Source of the DNA: Aliiglaciecola lipolytica
GTDB lineage: Bacteria; Pseudomonadota; Gammaproteobacteria; Enterobacterales; Alteromonadaceae
Assembly: GCF_018860635.1 (NCBI RefSeq)
Contig: NZ_JAHKPT010000025.1
Coordinates: 1 to 64,000 of the forward strand
Reading direction: 5' to 3'
Length of the DNA: 64,000 nucleotides
This document shows positions 35,127-44,629 of this stretch, piece after piece. Made by a program: the position numbers and the translations under genes. Within the stretch, counting starts at the first letter, position 1; the number at the start of each line of letters is the position of its first letter. The notes under the pieces are model-generated. The model was not told the origin of the DNA. It made no database searches and saw only the letters and a program-made list of their open reading frames with translations.

Positions 35127-35831
35127 GTGTTTATATACGCTCACCGTGGTGCCAGTGCGCTGGCACCAGAAAACACCTTACTTGCTCTTAAAACGGCAAT
35201 TTCCCAGCAAGCCGATGGCATTGAATTTGATGTATTCCAACATCAAAACGAATTTATTTTAATTCATGATCGCTGGCTTCATCGCACTACCAATGGCATT
35301 GGTAATATAGATTCATTATTACTTGAGCAAATCAGAAAATTAGATGCAGGAGAAGGGGAAACAGTACCGACCCTATTTGAAGCGCTAGAATGTATCGGTC
35401 AATCCTGTCAAATCAACATTGAATTGAAGGGCGTTAGGGATGTTCCTTTGCTCCTAAAATACGTTCAGCAAGCCTGTATAACCTTATCTATTCCATGCTC
35501 AAATATTTTGTATTCGTCATTTGATCATCATTTACTAAAAGCCATTAAAACGATTTCACCTACTTCAAGAATAGGCGCATTAACTGCAAATAAGCCAGTT
35601 GACTACGCTGCATTTGCTGAAAACTTAGGCGCTGAGTTTGTTAATGCTGATGTGACATTTGTAGACAAAAATTTTGTTTACGATGCGAAACGAAGAGGAC
35701 TTAAAATGGGTGTTTATACCGTTGATCAGCCTGAAGACTTATTACAATTGCAAAAATGGGGAGTGGACGCAGTATTTTGCAATAATCCACTCAATGCCAG
35801 ATTAGCTCTTACTGATTCGGCTGTTGACTAG
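35127..35831 (+). CDS. Cytoplasmic glycerophosphodiester phosphodiesterase
   Basis: A 234-residue GDPD TIM-barrel protein without signal peptide, like UgpQ. The start is GTG at 35127, giving FIYAHRGASALAPENT, the family signature with catalytic HR. EFDVFQ holds the metal-binding Glu/Asp, HDRWLHRTTNG the second His, and NIELKG the later Glu. It hydrolyses deacylated phospholipids to glycerol-3-phosphate and alcohols. Its 3' end overlaps that of the convergent MerC-like gene by 23 bases. Confidence 0.9.
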   Translation: MFIYAHRGASALAPENTLLALKTAISQQADGIEFDVFQHQNEFILIHDRWLHRTTNGIGNIDSLLLEQIRKLDAGEGETVPTLFEALECIGQSCQINIELKGVRDVPLLLKYVQQACITLSIPCSNILYSSFDHHLLKAIKTISPTSRIGALTANKPVDYAAFAENLGAEFVNADVTFVDKNFVYDAKRRGLKMGVYTVDQPEDLLQLQKWGVDAVFCNNPLNARLALTDSAVD

Positions 35832-36225
35832 ACTCACAATCGTGACAAGTATCGCAGCTTTTGCACAAACGAATATTGGCAACATGTGCTGCAACGATCA
35901 GTAGCGCTCCCAAACCAATAGTAAATGGTTCATAAGCCTCACCAAACATATCTTTGTTCCAATAAATTAAGCCACCTAAGAGCAAGCTGTATATTGGATA
36001 TAATTGTCTGTGGTATCGATAGAACCCGAAAAGAAGGGCCCAGAAACCTACTATCATCGATAAGGTCAGAATCGTTTTTTCAAACCAATCTTGAGCAAAA
36101 AAGCTCGCGCTGACAAAGGGCACAAGCGGAATGAGAATAGGCAACAGCAAACAATGCAAAGCACAGATACTGGACGTCCAGATCCCTACTCTATCCATTA
36201 CTGATTTATTTTCAGATGTTGCCAT
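35809..36225 (-). CDS. MerC-like small membrane protein
   Basis: A 138-residue protein starting at the ATG at 36225. It has four hydrophobic segments and the MerC-type Cys pattern ICALHCLLLPILIPL in the first one, plus a Cys-rich tail (LCKSCDTCHDCE). MerC is a mercuric-ion membrane transporter, but no mer genes are near, and chromosomal MerC-like proteins in marine bacteria have no proven metal. The Cys-rich tail suggests metal or redox binding. The 3' end overlaps the glycerophosphodiesterase gene tail to tail. Confidence 0.8.
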   Translation of the reverse strand: MATSENKSVMDRVGIWTSSICALHCLLLPILIPLVPFVSASFFAQDWFEKTILTLSMIVGFWALLFGFYRYHRQLYPIYSLLLGGLIYWNKDMFGEAYEPFTIGLGALLIVAAHVANIRLCKSCDTCHDCESSQQPNQ

Positions 36226-36396
36226 GGCGCTAACTAAACCTCTCACGTTATGCTTATTTAATTCAGTTTTACATTAAATGCAGGATATAAGATCAAGTTT
36301 AAATCTTACCCTATTAAAACCGGGACGTTATAGTATAACATTTCCATTCAAATGCAACCGTTATTAGTTTTTTTTATAGGCCAATTGTTGGGTTAA

Positions 36397-36731
36397 ACAA
36401 CAGAAATCCGTAGCATGGTCTTTAGGCCATGGAATATCTCAAACACATTGCGGGGCTAAAGCACCCACCTACAACAGAAATCCGTAGCATGGTCTTTAGG
36501 CCATGGAATATCTCAATCCCATCGCGGGGCTAAAGCCCCCACCTACAACAGAAATCCGTAGCATGGTCTTTAGGCCATGGAATATCACAAAGCCATCGCG
36601 GGGCTAAAGCACCCAGCTACAACAGAAATCCGTAGCATGGTCTTTAGGCCATGGAATATCTCAAACACATTGCGGGGCTAAAGCACCCACCTACAACAGA
36701 AATCCGTAGCATGGTCTTTAGGCCATGGAAT
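36397..36731. repeat. Tandem array of 4.5 copies of a 74-bp double-hairpin REP/BIME unit
   Basis: The unit starts ACAACAGAAATCCG and repeats exactly every 74 bases at 36397, 36471, 36545, 36619 and 36693; the last copy stops after CCATGGAAT at 36731. Each unit has a plus-strand hairpin led by GTAG (CATGG...CCATG) and a minus-strand hairpin also led by GTAG (GGTGGGTGCTTTAGCCCC form). Copies 1 and 4 are identical, copies 2 and 3 vary only in the second half. GTAG-led inverted palindromes are the mark of REP/BIME elements mobilised by RAYT transposases; no RAYT gene is in this window. It fills the gap between the MerC-like gene and the zinc-ribbon gene. Confidence 0.92.
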
Positions 36732-36780
36732 CCGAGCCAAAAATGTCAAATATAGGACGTAATTTATTCCGCTGAATTCA

Positions 36781-37170
36781 TTAATCCCCTAGCAAGTCCC
36801 GTAACTTTTGTTCGGCTATTTGCGCGGGCGTTAATTGTTTATCTTCAGATTCTGCCACATCCTTCACTTCGGGCTCTTCACCAAATAGGGCGGCCAATTG
36901 TGCTTTGGCGTGCTGTGCTTTGTGATCCTGAGTTTGAGCAAAGGTTTTACCAGAGGGTGAGAAATAGTCACAGAAGTTTGCCTTTTCAGGATCACTTACT
37001 TGCTCAGCCCTTGGTTCATTGCAGCCACCTCGTCCGTCGTAATCTTTACACATTTTACAAACATGCTGATCTGCACCACAGTTGGCACATTCTTCTCGGC
37101 GAGACATAGGAAATATAACATCGGTTAGACGGTTGCCACATTTCCAGCAGGTTAATTCTGAACAACTCAT
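36781..37170 (-). CDS. Cysteine-rich zinc-ribbon protein of unknown function
   Basis: A 129-residue protein with cysteines at about 3, 8, 11, 28, 31, 38, 41, 50 and 67: CWKC, CANC and CKMC pairs followed by GGCNEPRAE and NFCDYF. This fits one or two zinc-binding ribbons. The C-terminal half is helical and charged. I recognise the C-x-YDGRGGC...ANFCDYF pattern as widespread in bacteria but know no function. Its ATG overlaps the stop of the VOC protein gene by four bases, so the two are coupled. Confidence 0.8.
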   Translation of the reverse strand: MSCSELTCWKCGNRLTDVIFPMSRREECANCGADQHVCKMCKDYDGRGGCNEPRAEQVSDPEKANFCDYFSPSGKTFAQTQDHKAQHAKAQLAALFGEEPEVKDVAESEDKQLTPAQIAEQKLRDLLGD

Positions 37171-37505
37171 TGGTGTTGATCAAACATAATTACATTGCCA
37201 TCAGGGTCTTTTAAAATACAGTGGGCAGGCCCTGACTCTCCTTGAGTTTCAGAATCGATTGGATAACCATTTTTACGAATATGAGCTTCTATTGATCTGA
37301 CATCCAAGGGATTAAACGTAAGAATATTATCTTCAAACATACCTTCAAATAATCCGATAACAGTAGTGTCTTTTTGTAATATCAGCCATTTATCTTCAAC
37401 GCTGCCACAGCCTTCATGGGTTATAAACCCAAGCATTTCATAAAATGCTTTGGATTTAACAATGTCTTTCACTGCCAAGCTAACCGAAAATTGTCCTAAT
37501 TCCAT
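37167..37505 (-). CDS. VOC/glyoxalase-superfamily protein
   Basis: A 112-residue protein with one vicinal-oxygen-chelate fold. I chose the ATG at 37505; GAGG lies about nine bases upstream. It shows LAVKDIVKSKAFYEMLGF at the start and AHCILKDPDGNVIMFDQH at the end, typical of glyoxalase/bleomycin-resistance-like proteins. The metal ligands are not fully clear. The stop overlaps the start of the zinc-ribbon gene, which suggests that the two proteins act together, but no function is known. Confidence 0.82.
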   Translation of the reverse strand: MELGQFSVSLAVKDIVKSKAFYEMLGFITHEGCGSVEDKWLILQKDTTVIGLFEGMFEDNILTFNPLDVRSIEAHIRKNGYPIDSETQGESGPAHCILKDPDGNVIMFDQHQ

Positions 37506-37618
37506 AGTGGAAAACCTCACTTTATATCACTGTATAATCAATATAGCCTCAAACGACGCAAATGATAATAAAGTTAACAATCGGTTTTGTGCTTTGTTGA
37601 GCGACCTATTACTTCATT

Positions 37619-38557
37619 TTAGGAAGATTTTTTCAGTTTAGTGGCGAAGGTCACAACAAGCATCACTACAGCACCGGCCATTACCCCGGTTAAACCTTCG
37701 AGTAAAATTGGGGCAACGCTTTGACTAACACTGCCAAATAGGGTTTCAAGCCAAGCGACTATTTCATGAACCACATGATGAATAGTTGGAATACTATGCA
37801 CCAATATGCCACCACCAACCAGAAACATGGCAGCAGTCCCAACAATAGCTAAGGTTTTCATCAGCATAGGGGCAAACATTAATAGTCCTCTACCTAAGGT
37901 GCGTTGCAGTGTATCAAACTTGCCGGTTATCGATTTACGCAGTAGATAGAGTCCCAAGTCATCCAATTTCACAATACCAGCGACTAGACCATAGACCCCC
38001 ACGGTTATAAGTAACGCCAGCCCAGATACCACCGCCAACTGGGTCATGAAAACTTCGTCTTTTACAGTGCCCAGTACTATTACAATTATTTCAGCAGAAA
38101 GAATAAAATCAGTGCGAATTGCGCCCTTAATTTTATCTTTTTCTAAAGCAACGAGATCAACGTTAGGATCTGCCAAAGCTTTTATCTTTTCTGCATGCTC
38201 GGCCTGTAACTCTTCTTTGGAGTGGAAGAACTTATGGAATACCTTTTCAAAACCTTCAAAACTTAAATATAAGCCACCAATAACCATCAAAACGGTGATT
38301 AACACAGGTAAAAATGCGCTAATTGCTAAAGCTGCAGGCACTAAAATGAGTTTATTTAAAAATGAGCCTTTAGCGACAGCCCACACCACTGGTAATTCCC
38401 GATCAGCTTTTACACCAGAAACTTGCTCGGCGTTCAAAGCAAGATCATCCCCCAAGACACCGGCGGTTTTTTTCGCTGCCACTTTGGAAAGCACAGCGAC
38501 ATCATCAAGAATAGTGGCAATATCATCAATTAAAGCGAGTAGATTAGAAGCAGCCAT
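37619..38557 (-). CDS. DUF808 (YedI-like) inner membrane protein
   Basis: A 312-residue membrane protein that matches YedI through SNLLALIDDIATILDDVA, KKTAGVLGDDLALNAEQV and GGLYLSFEGFEKV. There are about six membrane segments. Family function unknown. It lies 26 bases downstream of the yibQ-like gene's end on the opposite reading order (it is transcribed before yibQ's right-hand neighbour), so the relation to the envC unit is unclear. Confidence 0.88.
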   Translation of the reverse strand: MAASNLLALIDDIATILDDVAVLSKVAAKKTAGVLGDDLALNAEQVSGVKADRELPVVWAVAKGSFLNKLILVPAALAISAFLPVLITVLMVIGGLYLSFEGFEKVFHKFFHSKEELQAEHAEKIKALADPNVDLVALEKDKIKGAIRTDFILSAEIIVIVLGTVKDEVFMTQLAVVSGLALLITVGVYGLVAGIVKLDDLGLYLLRKSITGKFDTLQRTLGRGLLMFAPMLMKTLAIVGTAAMFLVGGGILVHSIPTIHHVVHEIVAWLETLFGSVSQSVAPILLEGLTGVMAGAVVMLVVTFATKLKKSS

Positions 38558-38583
38558 GGTTATTCCTTTTATCTGCTTTGAGT

Positions 38584-39378
38584 TTATTCAAGTTCAGATG
38601 ATACTCGACGCGATTTTATATTTACGTCTTGGACCACTGCGAGGTGTTGAGTATGCAATAGCTCGCTGATAGTAACTAATTGTACATTCAGTTTGTCGAC
38701 TGACAGCAAAGCTTTTTGCAAATAGGCCACAGTTTGCGGGTAAGGATGCGCAATCCCTACTGCGTGACCGTGTTGTTTGGCCAGTTGGAGTAATCGTTGA
38801 AATTGAACATCAATTTCTTCAACTCGACTATCATTATCTAAAAATACGTTGCGTGGTGCACTTAACACACCATTTTGTTGCGCGATTTTTAGCGCTTTGC
38901 TATATCGCGTTGTTCTACTGTCCACGAAAAATAGGTGGTGCTGAGCTAAGAATTTCATTGTGACATTCATCGGTAAACTAAGTTGCGTTAGTTTACTACC
39001 CATATGATTATTCACTCCGATAGCATCAGGCACAGTTGCCAGCGCCTGCATGAGTGTTTGTCGAATAGATTCAGCAGACATATCTGCGGTTAAGGCTCCT
39101 GGACCTAATCGTTTTCCGGCCAGCGACTCCATGGGAATATGCAGCATGACGTCGCGTTTTTGGAATGCCGCTTTACGGGAAAATTTTTCGGATAAATGGG
39201 TAAGGGGCAAGATTGAAAATGCCACCTCTTTAGGCAAGTTGAAAGCCGCCTCGTCACGCTTAGTATTTCCCATATCATCGATAATCAACGCAATTTCCGC
39301 AGCCAACAAGGGGAACATTGGGAAATATAATAGAGCCATGCAGGCTAATTTGCGTAACTGTTTTTTAATATAATGCAC
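38584..39378 (-). CDS. yibQ: Divergent polysaccharide deacetylase family protein YibQ
   Basis: A 264-residue exported protein starting with GTG at 39378. After a signal peptide (about 1-27) come AEIALIIDDMGNTKRDE, HIPMESLAGKRLGPGAL, GVNNHMGSKLTQ and FFVDSRTT, the motifs of the divergent polysaccharide deacetylase family. It is probably a periplasmic protein related to peptidoglycan or envelope maintenance; deacetylase activity is not proven. It follows envC and gpmI as in E. coli. Confidence 0.9.
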   Translation of the reverse strand: MHYIKKQLRKLACMALLYFPMFPLLAAEIALIIDDMGNTKRDEAAFNLPKEVAFSILPLTHLSEKFSRKAAFQKRDVMLHIPMESLAGKRLGPGALTADMSAESIRQTLMQALATVPDAIGVNNHMGSKLTQLSLPMNVTMKFLAQHHLFFVDSRTTRYSKALKIAQQNGVLSAPRNVFLDNDSRVEEIDVQFQRLLQLAKQHGHAVGIAHPYPQTVAYLQKALLSVDKLNVQLVTISELLHTQHLAVVQDVNIKSRRVSSELE

Positions 39379-39415
39379 GATAGTGATTAATTCTTAGTAT
39401 ATGTCATGTGAGTTA

Positions 39416-40543
39416 TTATTTTTTAAGCCATTGGCTTGGATTAATTGGCGTCCCTTTGTGACGAATTTCGAAATATAAGTTAGGGCTACTTTGTCCACCA
39501 CTTTGCCCAACCAGCGCAATGGTTTCGCCACTTTGCACAGTGTCTCCAACCTTTTTCAACAACGCCTGATTATGCCCGTACAAGCTCATATAACCATCAC
39601 CATGACTCAATACAGTAACCAAACCAAACCCCCGAAGCCAATCAGCATACAAAACTCTACCTGCATGCACTGCTCGCACGGGAGCCCCAGTATTGCCGTT
39701 AAACAACACTCCTTTCCAACGAATTTGTCCCTGTCGAATTCGACCGAACATATTACGCATTTTACCTTGCGTCGGTAATAGTAATTTCCCTTTAAGGCCT
39801 GCTAATCCAGTTAAGTTCAAAGGCCCTTGCTTAGCGTTACGCTCAGCCTCTTCAATCGCTTTAAGTAGCGCCTGTTCATTGATTTGTAGTTGTTCTATTT
39901 TTGCCGCTTCAGAATCAATTTGTTTTTCAATTTTGGTTAACGTAATTTGTCGCAAATCTTGCTGCTGCTGAAGTTGCACTTGTTGCTGAGTTAGTTCTTT
40001 TTCTAATATTTCCAACTCATGCTGTTTGGCTAAGAGTTGTTCTGAAACCTCTCGAAGTTCAGTCACTAAATTGCGAAACGCATCAATTTGTTTTTTTCTC
40101 GCCTCGGTTAAGTAGCGATAATAACTAAAAGTCCGCTCCATTTTTGATGCATCTTCAAGATTAAACAACATCTTAGCGAAATCATTTTCACCCACCATGT
40201 ACATACTTTTTAACTGGCTTGCTAGGGCTTGTTGCTGTTGTTTTACTTGTGATTGTAAGGATTTTTGCTGATTAACCAGCTCTGTGTGTTGACGCTGATT
40301 ATTGCGTAACTCGTTGCGGGTATTTTCGATCTTCTCTACTGTTCGCGCGATATTCAGTTCAGCAGCTTTTAATTGCTGCTGTAACTGTTTTGCTTCGGCA
40401 AGTTGCTTTTTAATTTGCTGCTGTTTTTGTTTAATCTGAGCCTGAATATCTTTTAATTCTTCAGTTTGTTGGGCACTAACAGACAAACAAACTCCAACCA
40501 CTGCAAAACACAGTAGCCGGAGTAAAGCACGAATATGTATCAT
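39416..40543 (-). CDS. envC: Murein hydrolase activator EnvC
   Basis: A 375-residue periplasmic protein. Residues 1-24 are a signal peptide ending SVSAQ. Residues about 25-245 are a long Gln/Glu-rich coiled coil, which binds FtsEX in E. coli. Residues about 260-375 are a LytM/M23 domain without intact zinc ligands (GRVLYADWLRGFGLVTVLSH, YGHNQALLKKVGDTV), so it activates AmiA/AmiB rather than cutting murein. It lies between gpmI and yibQ, the conserved order. Confidence 0.93.
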   Translation of the reverse strand: MIHIRALLRLLCFAVVGVCLSVSAQQTEELKDIQAQIKQKQQQIKKQLAEAKQLQQQLKAAELNIARTVEKIENTRNELRNNQRQHTELVNQQKSLQSQVKQQQQALASQLKSMYMVGENDFAKMLFNLEDASKMERTFSYYRYLTEARKKQIDAFRNLVTELREVSEQLLAKQHELEILEKELTQQQVQLQQQQDLRQITLTKIEKQIDSEAAKIEQLQINEQALLKAIEEAERNAKQGPLNLTGLAGLKGKLLLPTQGKMRNMFGRIRQGQIRWKGVLFNGNTGAPVRAVHAGRVLYADWLRGFGLVTVLSHGDGYMSLYGHNQALLKKVGDTVQSGETIALVGQSGGQSSPNLYFEIRHKGTPINPSQWLKK

Positions 40544-40573
40544 CTTAAACTGTGTACAAATTTACATGTAACA

Positions 40574-42109
40574 TCAATTTTTAAGGGTCATAATGGGTTT
40601 GCCGGTCATTTCTTTTGGCTGCTCCATGCCCATGAGGTGCAACATAGTGGGTGCTACGTCACTCAAGGTTCCACCCGTGCGAACATCGGCATCTCGACCA
40701 ACATAAATAAAAGGCACCAACTCACTAGTGTGAGCGGTATGCGCTTGTCCAGTCTTAGCATTGACCATTTGTTCAGCGTTTCCATGGTCAGCTGTAATCA
40801 GACACTCGCCGCCAACTTTCTTCAATGCTTCCGTTACCCGTCCAATGCAGCTATCGACAGCTTCAACAGCTTTTATAGCCGCTTCATATACGCCTGTGTG
40901 GCCTACCATGTCGCCATTTGGATAATTACAAATGATTGCATCGTACTTGCCCGATTCAATTGCCTCAACCAACTTATCGGTTAGCAACTTAGAGTTCATT
41001 TCCGGCTGCAAATCGTATGTTGCTACCTTTGGAGACGGAATCAAAATACGCTCTTCACCTTCATACTCAGATTCACGACCGCCACTGAAAAAGAAAGTAA
41101 CGTGAGCATATTTTTCTGTTTCGGAGATACGTAATTGCGTTTTATGATGCTGCGCCAACCAATCGCCCATCACATTAACCAATGGTTCGGGAGGATAAGC
41201 TGAAGGGGCATCGATAGAATCCGCATACTGAGTCAACATCACAAAGTTTAGATTTTTAGGGCAATATTCCCGTTCAAAACCGCTAAATTCTGGCTCAACA
41301 AAAGCACGAGTTATCTCTCTTGCACGGTCCGCTCTGAAATTCATAAAGATAAGTGAATCGCCGTCTTCAACCTTAACGGCATCACCAATAATGGTAGGTT
41401 TAACAAACTCATCTTTTTCATCACGCTCGTAAGAAGCCTCAAGTGCTTCTATTGCGGACGCATATTGGTATTCACTTTTGCCTTGAGAAATTAAATCATA
41501 AGCCGCTTGAACCCGTTCCCATCGCTCATCTCTATCCATCGCATAATAACGACCGATTAAAGTTGCAGTTTTACCTACACCCAGAGTTTTAAATAACTCG
41601 TCAGCTTTTTGCAAAGATTCCTTTGCACTTTTTGGTGCTGTGTCTCGACCATCAAGGAAGCAATGTAAAAAGACTTTTTTAGCACCTTTATGGACAGCCA
41701 TTTTGACCATTGCAAATAAATGGTCTTCGTGACTGTGCACGCCACCTGGAGATAAAAGCCCCATAATGTGCACAGCTTTGTCTTTATTTACTGCATTTTC
41801 TACAGATGCAGCCAAAACCTTATTGCTTTCAAATTCGTTATCTTCAATCGCTTTACTAATACGTGTGAATTCCTGATACACCACACGCCCGGCTCCTAAG
41901 TTAACATGCCCTACCTCAGAGTTTCCCATCTGACCAGGTGGCAATCCAACATCAAGACCAGACCCGGAAATAAACGTATTGGGATATTCCTGCACCAACT
42001 TATCTAAAACTGGCGTATTGGCGTTAGCAATGGCGTTTTTATCGGTATCTTCACGATGTCCCCATCCATCCAATATAAGCAGTGCTAGCGTCTTTTTCGC
42101 GTTGGGCAT
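40574..42109 (-). CDS. gpmI: 2,3-bisphosphoglycerate-independent phosphoglycerate mutase
   Basis: A 511-residue glycolytic enzyme. I chose the ATG at 42109 ([17 protein letters not shown]), preceded by AGGAG; an earlier codon would add 17 residues. ILDGWG holds a manganese ligand, [14 protein letters not shown] the catalytic Ser, and [12 protein letters not shown] and [10 protein letters not shown] the other metal ligands. It converts 3-phosphoglycerate to 2-phosphoglycerate. It is the first gene of the gpmI-envC-yibQ set and divergent from yibN. Confidence 0.96.
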   Translation of the reverse strand: MPNAKKTLALLILDGWGHREDTDKNAIANANTPVLDKLVQEYPNTFISGSGLDVGLPPGQMGNSEVGHVNLGAGRVVYQEFTRISKAIEDNEFESNKVLAASVENAVNKDKAVHIMGLLSPGGVHSHEDHLFAMVKMAVHKGAKKVFLHCFLDGRDTAPKSAKESLQKADELFKTLGVGKTATLIGRYYAMDRDERWERVQAAYDLISQGKSEYQYASAIEALEASYERDEKDEFVKPTIIGDAVKVEDGDSLIFMNFRADRAREITRAFVEPEFSGFEREYCPKNLNFVMLTQYADSIDAPSAYPPEPLVNVMGDWLAQHHKTQLRISETEKYAHVTFFFSGGRESEYEGEERILIPSPKVATYDLQPEMNSKLLTDKLVEAIESGKYDAIICNYPNGDMVGHTGVYEAAIKAVEAVDSCIGRVTEALKKVGGECLITADHGNAEQMVNAKTGQAHTAHTSELVPFIYVGRDADVRTGGTLSDVAPTMLHLMGMEQPKEMTGKPIMTLKN

Positions 42110-42360
42110 AGGTTGCTCCTGTGTAATTTTTGATAAAGTTGTTAATAAGAGTGAAGTCATCTATCGACTTTTGAATCGGTTTTGAGAACATTCATATTGA
42201 TAGATCCCCAACAGTTTATCCTGTGAACTACATCACTTAAAGAGTATTTATCAGTTAAGTTATAGCTGAATTGCAGATTCCACTATGCAAGGACTGGTTT
42301 CTGTATAGATTTTCTATATACTTTGCACTCTTTTTTCTACGCCAAGGGGCCGAAGTAGTA

Positions 42361-42786
42361 ATGGATCAAATTATTGAGTTTGTTGGAAACCATCCTTTTT
42401 TGTCTGCTGGTTGGGTAGCACTAGTAGTGTTAATTATCTATAGCTATGTGGCTGGGATTTTTTCTCAAGTCAAAGAACTTAGCACCCACGAAGCAACGAT
42501 TCTTATGAATCGACAAGATGCTGTAGTGTTGGATATTCGCCCGGCTGCAGAGTTCAATAAAGGCCATATTCTTGGCGCAAAACAAATTAAAACAGAACAA
42601 CTAAATGGCGCTGACTTTAGCGCCCTTGAAAAATTCAAAGACAAACCCATTATTGTAGTGTGTGCCATGGGCATGACAGCTAAAAAGACAGCAACAGCTT
42701 TATTGAAAGCTGGTTTTAGTCATGCTTCCGTACTAAAAGGTGGAATGAATTCGTGGCAGAGTGCAAATTTGCCCGTTGCGAAATAA
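42361..42786 (+). CDS. yibN: Rhodanese-like membrane protein YibN
   Basis: A 141-residue protein. I chose the ATG at 42361 (MDQIIEFVGNHPFLSAGWVAL), which aligns with E. coli YibN; the upstream open codons are unlikely. A membrane segment at about 12-33 precedes a rhodanese domain with AVVLDIRPAAEFNKGHI and the active loop VVCAMGMTAKK, where Cys is the likely sulfur carrier. The gene is followed by grxC and secB in the conserved order. Confidence 0.92.
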   Translation: MDQIIEFVGNHPFLSAGWVALVVLIIYSYVAGIFSQVKELSTHEATILMNRQDAVVLDIRPAAEFNKGHILGAKQIKTEQLNGADFSALEKFKDKPIIVVCAMGMTAKKTATALLKAGFSHASVLKGGMNSWQSANLPVAK

Positions 42787-42804
42787 ACAGATTTAAGGCT
42801 GACA

Positions 42805-43062
42805 ATGAGCAAAGTTGAACTATATACCAAAGGTTATTGCCCGTATTGCCATCGTGCAAAGGCATTACTAGAAGAAAAAGGCGTTGCATTCGAAGAATAT
42901 CGAATTGATCAAAACCCTGATCTTCGTGACACCATGATTACCCGAGCGAATGGCGGTTATACCGTTCCACAAATTTTTATTGATGACAAGCATATCGGTG
43001 GTTGCGACGACATGTATGCACTAGAGTCACAAAATAAACTAGACAACCTACTTAGCGTATAA
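42805..43062 (+). CDS. grxC: Glutaredoxin 3
   Basis: An 85-residue thioredoxin-fold protein with the dithiol active site CPYC in [25 protein letters not shown] (cis-Pro) and GGCDDMYAL. It reduces disulfides with glutathione. It lies between yibN and secB, spaced 18 and 25 bases. Confidence 0.96.
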   Translation: MSKVELYTKGYCPYCHRAKALLEEKGVAFEEYRIDQNPDLRDTMITRANGGYTVPQIFIDDKHIGGCDDMYALESQNKLDNLLSV

Positions 43063-43087
43063 CGCAGTAAACCAAGGAAAAATTAAC

Positions 43088-43591
43088 ATGGCAGATGATA
43101 TCCAAGCTAACCAAGCCGGTGAGCAAGCTCCACAACAAAACGCACAATTTGCAATTCAACGTGTTTACACAAAAGACATTTCGTTTGAAACACCAAACTC
43201 TCCTGCAATTTTCAAAAAAGAGTGGAAACCTGAAATTAAACTGGATTTAGATACTAAAACAGTTGAATTAGAAACGAATCTTTATGAAGTCGTTTTATCG
43301 GTTACAGTAACCGCAAATTTAGGCGAAGAAACGGCATTCCTTTGTGAAGTTCAGCAAGCGGGTATCTTTATGATTGGTGAAATGCCTGAAGCAAATAAAG
43401 CGCATACTTTAGGTTCATTCTGCCCAAATACCTTGTTCCCTTATGCAAGAGAAACTATCTCTAATTTGGTTAATCGAGGTACTTTCCCTCCATTAAACCT
43501 TGCACCGGTTAATTTTGATGCAATCTTTGCTGCTTACATGCAAAAGCGTGCCCAAGAACAGCAAGGTCAAGCGCAAAAACTTGATGCTTAA
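43088..43591 (+). CDS. secB: Protein-export chaperone SecB
   Basis: A 167-residue tetrameric export chaperone. [42 protein letters not shown] and [18 protein letters not shown] are all family motifs (quoted in short parts). It keeps preproteins unfolded and hands them to SecA. The tail is Gln-rich. gpsA follows after eight bases. Confidence 0.96.
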   Translation: MADDIQANQAGEQAPQQNAQFAIQRVYTKDISFETPNSPAIFKKEWKPEIKLDLDTKTVELETNLYEVVLSVTVTANLGEETAFLCEVQQAGIFMIGEMPEANKAHTLGSFCPNTLFPYARETISNLVNRGTFPPLNLAPVNFDAIFAAYMQKRAQEQQGQAQKLDA

Positions 43592-43599
43592 TCATTGTA

Positions 43600-44613
43600 A
43601 TGACAATGCTAAATAAGCAAAGCGTTACAGTACTAGGAGCAGGGTCTTATGGCACTGCTCTTGCGTTTTGTCTTGCACGAAATGAAGTGCAAACCTATCT
43701 GTGGGGTCGAGATACCGCGCAGATGAAAGAAATGCAAACGTCCCGATGCAACCAACGATACTTACCTGAAGCGATATTTCCTGACGCCTTGGAAATTATT
43801 CCAAATCTTGCTTCGGCAATTGCCAACAGTCAAGATATTCTAGTCGTTGTACCAAGCCATGCCTTTGCGCAAACTTTAACAGCAATTAAGCCATTTTTGA
43901 CAGATCAGCATCGTTTGATTTGGGCGACAAAAGGGCTGGAACCAAAAACTGGTAGATTGCTCCAAGAAGTTGCAGAGGAAGTTTTGGGAAGTGATATTCC
44001 TTTGGCTGTTCTGTCAGGACCAACCTTTGCCAAAGAAATGGTGGCAGGGTTACCAACCGCTATTTCGTTGTCGTCAACGGATGAACTCTTAGCGGAAGAG
44101 TTTAGTGCAAAATTACACTGTTCAAAAAGCTTCAGGGTATACAAAAATCCCGATTTCATTGGCGTTCAATTAGGTGGTGCGGTTAAGAATGTGATCGCAA
44201 TTGGTGCCGGGTTATCTGATGGTTTAGGGTTTGGTGCAAATGCGAGAACCGCATTAATCACCCGAGGACTTGCTGAGCTTACCCGTTTAGGATTAAAAAT
44301 GGGAGCTAAACCTGAAACCTTCATGGGCATGGCAGGATTAGGCGACCTTGTACTCACCTGTACCGACAATCAATCTCGAAATCGACGTTTTGGATTAGCC
44401 TTAGGAACAGGAAAGTCGGTTGAAGATGCTATCGACAGTATTGGTCAAGTTGTAGAAGGCTATCGAAATGCAGAAGAAGTCAAAATTTTAGCCGACAAGT
44501 TAGCTGTTGAAATGCCGATTACTGAGCAGATTTACCAAGTGCTTTATCAAGGGAAACCAGCGAAAAGTGCCGCACTTACGTTGCTAGGCAGAGAGCCAAC
44601 TGTAGAAGGTTAG
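43600..44613 (+). CDS. gpsA: Glycerol-3-phosphate dehydrogenase [NAD(P)+]
   Basis: A 337-residue enzyme that makes glycerol-3-phosphate for phospholipid synthesis. The Rossmann motif [30 protein letters not shown], the catalytic Lys in [14 protein letters not shown] and [11 protein letters not shown] are present. It closes the yibN-grxC-secB-gpsA unit. A hairpin GGTTAG-TTAAG-CTAACC follows at 44608-44624. Confidence 0.96.
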   Translation: MTMLNKQSVTVLGAGSYGTALAFCLARNEVQTYLWGRDTAQMKEMQTSRCNQRYLPEAIFPDALEIIPNLASAIANSQDILVVVPSHAFAQTLTAIKPFLTDQHRLIWATKGLEPKTGRLLQEVAEEVLGSDIPLAVLSGPTFAKEMVAGLPTAISLSSTDELLAEEFSAKLHCSKSFRVYKNPDFIGVQLGGAVKNVIAIGAGLSDGLGFGANARTALITRGLAELTRLGLKMGAKPETFMGMAGLGDLVLTCTDNQSRNRRFGLALGTGKSVEDAIDSIGQVVEGYRNAEEVKILADKLAVEMPITEQIYQVLYQGKPAKSAALTLLGREPTVEG

Positions 44614-44624
44614 TTAAGCTAACC
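44608..44624. terminator. Short hairpin between convergent gpsA and trmL
   Basis: GGTTAG-TTAAG-CTAACC, a perfect 6-bp stem overlapping the gpsA stop. A weak T content follows, so the terminator role is tentative. Confidence 0.4.
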
Positions 44625-44629
44625 TCTCC

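Noticed and set aside
35809-36225. Mercury resistance locus based on the MerC-like gene
   Set aside because: No merR, merT, merP or merA is nearby, so resistance cannot be claimed from a MerC-like protein alone.
36397-36731. CRISPR array
   Set aside because: The 74-base units are contiguous and nearly identical throughout, with no unique spacers and no cas genes; the GTAG-led palindromes fit REP/BIME elements.
38046-38669. A 207-codon open frame antisense to the DUF808 gene
   Set aside because: It mirrors the conserved DUF808 coding sequence and has low-complexity composition without motifs.
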